From NCBI RefSeq assembly GCF_938039775.1, contig NZ_CALHTQ010000085.1:1-10029 (forward strand): 10,029 nt of DNA, given 5' to 3'. Position numbers and translations under genes: made by a program. Below the pieces are notes generated by a model, which was not told the origin of the DNA, did not search any database, and saw only the letters and a list, made by a program, of their open reading frames with translations. Source of the DNA: an uncultured Mogibacterium sp. Lineage in GTDB: Bacteria > Bacillota_A > Clostridia > Peptostreptococcales > Anaerovoracaceae. Below are positions 6,261 to 10,029 of the stretch, piece by piece (position 1 is the first letter of the stretch; each line of letters opens with the position of its first letter).

Positions 6261-6659
6261 ATGTTATTAATCGGAGTAAGAGCGGATGGAAACTGGTTAT
6301 TATCGCAGTGGAATCTTACGTATGCTACCGGCTGGGAGGGCATTTGCAAGGCTGCTGCCAAGATGTATGACTACTACGATAGCAATGAGATGCCAGTTGA
6401 GATATTAACGGATGATCATCTAACAGGTGCTCATTCGAAGGATGACATCATGAATATAGAGGAAGCTGGCCATCTAACGGTTAGGGGATTTTCGACGGTG
6501 TTCAAGCTGCCACTGATGATTACTTTTTATAACCAGTCTAAGACTGTGTATGTCAATATCGCGCAGGCTACTGAGGAATTTGCTTATGCTGATTACGAGA
6601 AGTTTAATAAGTCGCTATGTCAGTATCTCGATAGTGTTGAGATGGCGATGTGTGAGTAG
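6261..6659 (+). CDS. Hypothetical protein, 132 residues
   Basis: This is the only plus-strand gene in the window and I do not recognise it. ATG at 6261 is preferred because AGGAGG (6250-6255) sits 5 bases before it. The earlier in-frame ATG at 6243 lies upstream of that site and has only GAGG almost touching it; using it would add six residues (MGQEVK). The product has no signal peptide or membrane helix and is probably a small cytosolic alpha/beta protein, rich in Asp, Glu and Tyr. It opens with the strand MLLIGVRADG, then a helix (about 25-41), strands near 45-50 and 72-100, and a C-terminal helix (about 102-127). It is transcribed alone, converging on fic, and ends before a bidirectional terminator. 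No function can be proposed. Confidence 0.75.
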   Translation: MLLIGVRADGNWLLSQWNLTYATGWEGICKAAAKMYDYYDSNEMPVEILTDDHLTGAHSKDDIMNIEEAGHLTVRGFSTVFKLPLMITFYNQSKTVYVNIAQATEEFAYADYEKFNKSLCQYLDSVEMAMCE

Positions 6660-6692
6660 GTCCAGATAAGTAAGATATTAGATAGGTTAAGG

Positions 6693-6720
6693 AAAAAATC
6701 AGGCGTGGCCTGATTTTTTT
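6693..6720. terminator. Bidirectional terminator between the 132-residue gene and fic
   Basis: Arms AAAAAATCAGGC (6693-6704) and GCCTGATTTTTT (6708-6719) pair perfectly around a 3-base GTG loop. The outer A/T runs give a T-tract on both strands, so it can end transcription from the plus-strand gene (stop at 6659) and from fic on the minus strand (stop at 6753). Confidence 0.88.
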
Positions 6721-6752
6721 GTTGGTATGTTATATGACGCTTGTGACTACAC

Positions 6753-7922
6753 CTACTGCGCTACAAGTTCTGTTCCGCTCCTCAATATGCTGATATAGTC
6801 ATTATAGCTATATACTTTGTTCCTGTCTTGGTTATTGACCAAGCTCAGTATTCCAAGTGCCTCAAATCTAGATACTGCAGAGGCTACCGTGTTGTATGAC
6901 AAGGACAAATCCTTAGCGGTCTTTCCTATCTCTATGATCGGATGAGCTTCTAAGTAGCTGAATACCTTTATCATGGTCTCATGCGTTCTTTTAGTGTACT
7001 TTTCTGCCTCTAACCTTTCTAGATTAGAATTCCTTATAGCAATCAGTTCATCTGCGGTTTCTATAGCTGATTGTCCACTCACATAAATCCCTTCGATAAA
7101 GAACTTAACCCACTGCTCATAGTCACCACTCTCTCTTACCACTGTCATTCTGTCGTAGTATTCGATGCGATTTTCTTTTAGATAGAATGATAGATATAGA
7201 GAAGGTGTTTTTATCACTTTTTTCTCGAGCAAATACAGCACTATAAGCAGCCTTCCCACACGACCATTTCCATCTAGGAAAGGATGGATTGTCTCAAACT
7301 GATAGTGAATCAGAGCTATTTTAATCAGATCATCTAGTCCGCCGTCTGTATTCATATATTTTTCCAAGTCTGACAGAGCTTCCTGCATGTATAGAACATC
7401 TGGCGGTATATACCTTGCTGTTTTGATAGTTGAACCAGCGCCACCAATCCAGTTCTGACTTTTCCTAAACTCTCCAGGATTCTTTTCTATCCCTCTCACT
7501 CCAGATAGCAAGACTTCGTGGGTTTCTAAAAGCAGTCGATTACATAATGGCAGTGTGTCTAATCTCTGTATTGCGTATTTGGTTGCCTTTATATAGTTAA
7601 TGACATCATCAACATCTGAATTTATATTTTCAGAGATATTTGGATTAAAGATGTCATCTAATGTTGCCTGCGTACCTTCAATTTGTGAGGATAAGAGCGC
7701 CTCCTTTTGAACGTACATGGAGATAAATAGATCTATATTGGGGATATGCATCGCTCTATCATCGAGGATGGCTAACACTCTGTATGCTTTGATTAGCTTC
7801 TCAGTCAGTTCTCTATCGATTTCTATCTCTGGAATCGGAGGTAGCTTAGACGGATGAAATGAATAATAAGCTAGCTTACCTGATAGCTGCTTTACCGCTT
7901 TACCCGCTCTTTCTTTTGTCAT
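6753..7922 (-). CDS. fic: Fic family protein (AMP transferase) with N-terminal inhibitory motif and C-terminal winged helix
   Basis: A 389-residue Fic protein. The catalytic motif HPFLDGNGRVGR (213-224) is complete: His213 is the catalytic base, Asp217 the expected metal ligand, and the Gly/Arg residues bind the phosphates. Fic enzymes usually transfer AMP from ATP to a hydroxyl on a target protein. The N-terminal domain (about 1-95) carries SSQIEG (78-83), the S-x-x-x-E-G inhibitory helix motif of class II Fic proteins; Glu82 should block productive ATP binding, so the protein carries its own brake. The C-terminal part (about 310-385) looks like a winged helix (TAKDLSLSYNTVASAVSRFEALGIL), suggesting DNA binding, perhaps at its own promoter. 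The start at 7922 is supported by AAGGAGG 7 bases upstream. It lies downstream of hsdR but has its own promoter and is cut off by a terminator. Target unknown; a role in regulation or defence is inference. Confidence 0.93.
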   Translation of the reverse strand: MTKERAGKAVKQLSGKLAYYSFHPSKLPPIPEIEIDRELTEKLIKAYRVLAILDDRAMHIPNIDLFISMYVQKEALLSSQIEGTQATLDDIFNPNISENINSDVDDVINYIKATKYAIQRLDTLPLCNRLLLETHEVLLSGVRGIEKNPGEFRKSQNWIGGAGSTIKTARYIPPDVLYMQEALSDLEKYMNTDGGLDDLIKIALIHYQFETIHPFLDGNGRVGRLLIVLYLLEKKVIKTPSLYLSFYLKENRIEYYDRMTVVRESGDYEQWVKFFIEGIYVSGQSAIETADELIAIRNSNLERLEAEKYTKRTHETMIKVFSYLEAHPIIEIGKTAKDLSLSYNTVASAVSRFEALGILSLVNNQDRNKVYSYNDYISILRSGTELVAQ

Positions 7923-7929
7923 CTGTGGT

Positions 7930-7936
7930 CCTCCTT
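7930..7936 (-). promoter_or_regulatory. Ribosome binding site of fic
   Basis: AAGGAGG lies 7 bases upstream of ATG at 7922 and fixes the start. Confidence 0.8.
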
Positions 7937-7953
7937 TTTGAAATAGTAATAAG

Positions 7954-7982
7954 AATATAACATCTTTATTTCAGAAAAACAA
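7954..7982 (-). promoter_or_regulatory. Predicted extended -10 promoter of fic
   Basis: On the minus strand TTGTTT (7977-7982) is followed after 17 bases by TATATT (7954-7959), preceded by TG-T (extended -10). The -35 element lies inside the gap between the arms of the inverted repeat at 7962-8001, and one arm fills most of the spacer, as expected for a repressed promoter. Confidence 0.5.
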
Positions 7983-8001
7983 TTATTTTTGAAATAAAGA
8001 T
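7962..8001. repeat. 12-bp perfect inverted repeat over the fic promoter, candidate operator
   Basis: ATCTTTATTTCA (7962-7973) and TGAAATAAAGAT (7990-8001) are perfect inverses separated by 16 bp; the inner A-run and T-run can extend the pairing. The related 9-mer TTTTTGAAA occurs at 7935-7943 and 7986-7994 and, inverted, at 8020-8028. This clustering suggests a multi-site operator for a DNA-binding protein, possibly the winged helix of Fic itself. In RNA it would also form a hairpin, but it has no terminator T-run and sits over the promoter. Confidence 0.6.
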
Positions 8002-8044
8002 ACATTTGTGCAAGTATTGTTTCAAAAAGTAATTGAAGTAAGGG

Positions 8045-8072
8045 AAAAAATCAGGCGCGAGCCTGATTTTTT
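8045..8072 (-). terminator. Terminator of hsdR
   Basis: Arms AAAAAATCAGGC (8045-8056) and GCCTGATTTTTT (8061-8072) pair perfectly around a GCGA loop, 16 bases past the hsdR stop. The minus strand reads into TTTTTTCCC. The stem is identical to that at 6693-6719. It isolates hsdR transcription from fic. Confidence 0.88.
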
Positions 8073-8088
8073 GATTTGCTTATAACTA

Positions 8089-10029
8089 TTAACTTTCCTC
8101 TTCAGCCTCTGTGGAATCCATGCCACCGCTAAGGATGAACTCTCTAAGAAGCTTGTCGGTCTTGATACTAACCTTTGGGGGTATAAGCTTCACGCCTTCG
8201 ATTCTCTCAAAATATTCTTTAGCTTTCGTCTTATCGACTGTTTGCTTAAGCTCATTGTATCTACCAAACTCATTTAGATTTGAGTCATTGAGCTTCAAAC
8301 TCATAATATCCGCGAGCTTCTGTTCATCAAGGCCAAGGTTCAGTGCCATTTGGTGAATCTGATCAGTCTTTGCACGCAGCATGTAATCGTTTATATAATC
8401 CCTTAATGTCTTGTCAGGGCTGATATTTACATCACCTCTCTGAATATCATGAAGGAATAGATAAGCATACTTCTGCTCTTCTTGGGTAAGCATAGCAAAC
8501 GACTTATTAAGTTCAGATTCTGCTCTTTCAACGTCCTCCTCGCTTACATCTTCTGCTCTAAGAAGCTTCAGATACTTGTCAAAACGTGAATTCATATAAT
8601 CTGAATCGATTACGCCAGTATCCATCTCTGTTATATAGCTCTCTAAATCATAAGGCGCCATGTCATCAAACGGTGGATTAGGTCCACTTGGATCTATCTC
8701 CTTATACCTAAGAACTAATATATCATAAGTATTTTTACTAATTGAAACGCAAATTATCTCTCCAGATACTTCATCAGTATATGAGCTCTTATCCCATGTG
8801 AAGCCTTGAATTTTCGCTGATTCTAAAAAGATATTTAACTGATTAAAGTCTTTTGCAAACTTCTTTATCGACTCTACATCATCTGGTAATTTCTCGAAAT
8901 TATCTATTCCAGAATTCGCAAAAATCACGGTAATACTTTCAAATATTATATTTACCTGTACAAGATTTTCGGTTAGATGCTGAACAAACAGACCTAATGG
9001 CTTATCTCCAGAATACAGCTTTACCGCATCACTAATATTCTGATCCATAGTATGTGGCTTTCGATAATATCTAATAGTTCCAAAAGGCTTTTCGTGCCCA
9101 AACAGCCTATTTGTACGCGAAAAAGCCTGGATAATATTCTCATACTTCAGCACCTTATCTAGGTACAGAGTGTTAACCCATTTTGAGTCAAATCCAGTTA
9201 ACATCTGATCGACGACAATTAGCAAATCAATCTGCTTTTCGGGCTCTCTCTCGATCCTCTCATAAGGCTTCTTGTGCGCTAATCGTGCAGCTATATCCTT
9301 TTTCATTTTTGCAAATGTAGGAATCGTAAAAGATTGCTCGTACATCTCGTTATAGTCAGTTATTATCTCTACGAGCCCATCTTCCTTAATGCGGAAATTA
9401 CCGTTATTATCAATATTCGAATCGAACAGCGCAGTAACTTTAAGTTTTGGCAACATCTCTTTCATGAGGCGATAATATTTAATTGCCTCATTTATACTAC
9501 TTGTAGCAAATATTGCATGGAACTTACCATTTCTACTTAAGGTGAGCCAGTTATCTGATACATCTTGAACTACAGCTTTAGTATGGGCTTCTGTCTCATA
9601 CTGAGAATTAGGTACGTATTCTTCAATTCCTTTGATGCTTTTGCCATTTTCATCTTTGTATGACGCCATTTTAACCTTGCTAGAGTCCATATAGTGATAA
9701 TATATTTTCCTCTTCTCAGGGTTGTTAATAGCCTCTTCCACAGTTTTTGCATTTGCCTTCATAAGTGCAACGGCAGTTCTAATATCCTTATCCTTGAAGG
9801 TTAATACCTTGTATGGATCGAAGCCTAGAACATTTTTATCTCTGATTCCATCTGCGATACTATATCTATGAAGTTCATCTCCAAATACCGTGGTCGTTGT
9901 ATTCTTCTTTTTCTTATTCTCATCCTGAATTGGTGTACCCGTAAATCCGAAGAATATCGCCTTTGTAAATGTGTTTTTGATGGTAATCAGCATGTCTCCA
10001 AATGTCGAACGATGTGCTTCATCCACGAT
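8089..10029 (-). CDS. hsdR: Type I restriction enzyme R subunit, C-terminal part (5' end outside window)
   Basis: The frame is open to the right edge (647 codons; stop TAA at 8089). The sequence begins inside helicase motif II: I-V-D-E-A-H-R-S, so the GTG at 10026 is an internal valine codon, not a start. FTGTP (motif III, residues 29-33) follows, then a second RecA-like domain with AIFATSS near 172-178, MLTGFDS (motif V, about 276-282) and IIQAFSRTNR (motif VI, about 299-308). The remaining roughly 340 residues are the helical C-terminal region that holds HsdR to the methylase core. In type I systems HsdR hydrolyses ATP to translocate DNA and cuts it at a distance when HsdS sites are unmethylated. 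The N-terminal nuclease domain and Walker A lie beyond the edge; the family is about 1000 residues, so roughly 350-400 are missing. hsdM and hsdS are not seen. No frameshift is visible. Confidence 0.93.
   Translation of the reverse strand: MVDEAHRSTFGDMLITIKNTFTKAIFFGFTGTPIQDENKKKKNTTTTVFGDELHRYSIADGIRDKNVLGFDPYKVLTFKDKDIRTAVALMKANAKTVEEAINNPEKRKIYYHYMDSSKVKMASYKDENGKSIKGIEEYVPNSQYETEAHTKAVVQDVSDNWLTLSRNGKFHAIFATSSINEAIKYYRLMKEMLPKLKVTALFDSNIDNNGNFRIKEDGLVEIITDYNEMYEQSFTIPTFAKMKKDIAARLAHKKPYERIEREPEKQIDLLIVVDQMLTGFDSKWVNTLYLDKVLKYENIIQAFSRTNRLFGHEKPFGTIRYYRKPHTMDQNISDAVKLYSGDKPLGLFVQHLTENLVQVNIIFESITVIFANSGIDNFEKLPDDVESIKKFAKDFNQLNIFLESAKIQGFTWDKSSYTDEVSGEIICVSISKNTYDILVLRYKEIDPSGPNPPFDDMAPYDLESYITEMDTGVIDSDYMNSRFDKYLKLLRAEDVSEEDVERAESELNKSFAMLTQEEQKYAYLFLHDIQRGDVNISPDKTLRDYINDYMLRAKTDQIHQMALNLGLDEQKLADIMSLKLNDSNLNEFGRYNELKQTVDKTKAKEYFERIEGVKLIPPKVSIKTDKLLREFILSGGMDSTEAEEES

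Noticed and set aside
10024..10026. GTG at 10026 as the start of the restriction subunit.
   Set aside because: It encodes the valine just before the DEAH motif, the middle of the helicase core. The frame is open beyond the edge.

Overview
The window looks like chromosomal DNA from a Gram-positive, probably anaerobic Bacillota (Clostridia-type) bacterium. Nearly every gene has a strong AGGAGG-type ribosome binding site, base composition is moderate to AT-rich by eye, terminators are classic hairpins with T-runs, and there is a lipobox lipoprotein and a very large exported protein built from Gram-positive surface modules. The taxonomic call is inference from style only. No tRNA, rRNA, CRISPR array or intact insertion sequence was seen.

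Layout, left to right. Positions 1-2984 (minus strand, 3' end beyond the left edge) hold the first 994 codons of an exported multi-flavin protein. It has an N-terminal membrane segment, then three FMN-binding domains, each with the D-x-x-(S/T)-G-A-T motif on which ApbE attaches FMN to threonine. These are followed by an unidentified beta-rich region and surface-protein repeats of exactly 207 residues (621 bp). Its promoter region (2985-3156) carries two perfect inverted repeats just downstream of a plausible promoter. A minus-strand terminator at 3157-3195 separates it from an unrecognised 256-residue cytosolic protein (3243-4013). Next is a two-gene minus-strand operon: a lipoprotein (5121-5957) and, one base further on, a DMT/EamA-type 10-helix transporter (4211-5119). 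The leader of this operon overlaps what looks like the decayed 3' end of an older gene, with an 8-bp tandem duplication at the frameshift point.

The only plus-strand gene is a 132-residue protein of unknown function (6261-6659). It is convergent with a Fic-family AMP transferase (6753-7922, minus), and the two share a bidirectional terminator. The Fic protein has an intact HPFLDGNGRVGR catalytic motif, an N-terminal S-x-x-x-E-G inhibitory motif and a C-terminal winged helix. Its promoter carries a 12-bp perfect inverted repeat bracketing the -35 element. From 8089 to the right edge (minus) is the C-terminal two thirds of a type I restriction HsdR motor subunit. Its terminator is nearly a copy of the one beyond the far end of fic, so fic lies between two near-identical terminators in direct orientation.

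Functionally the window joins three unrelated blocks: cell-surface redox chemistry (flavoprotein), envelope and transport functions (lipoprotein and exporter), and a defence segment (HsdR and Fic). The most novel points are the fusion of three covalent-flavin domains to long surface repeats, the palindrome-bearing promoter in front of it, and the arrangement of fic with a possible self-operator between duplicated terminators.
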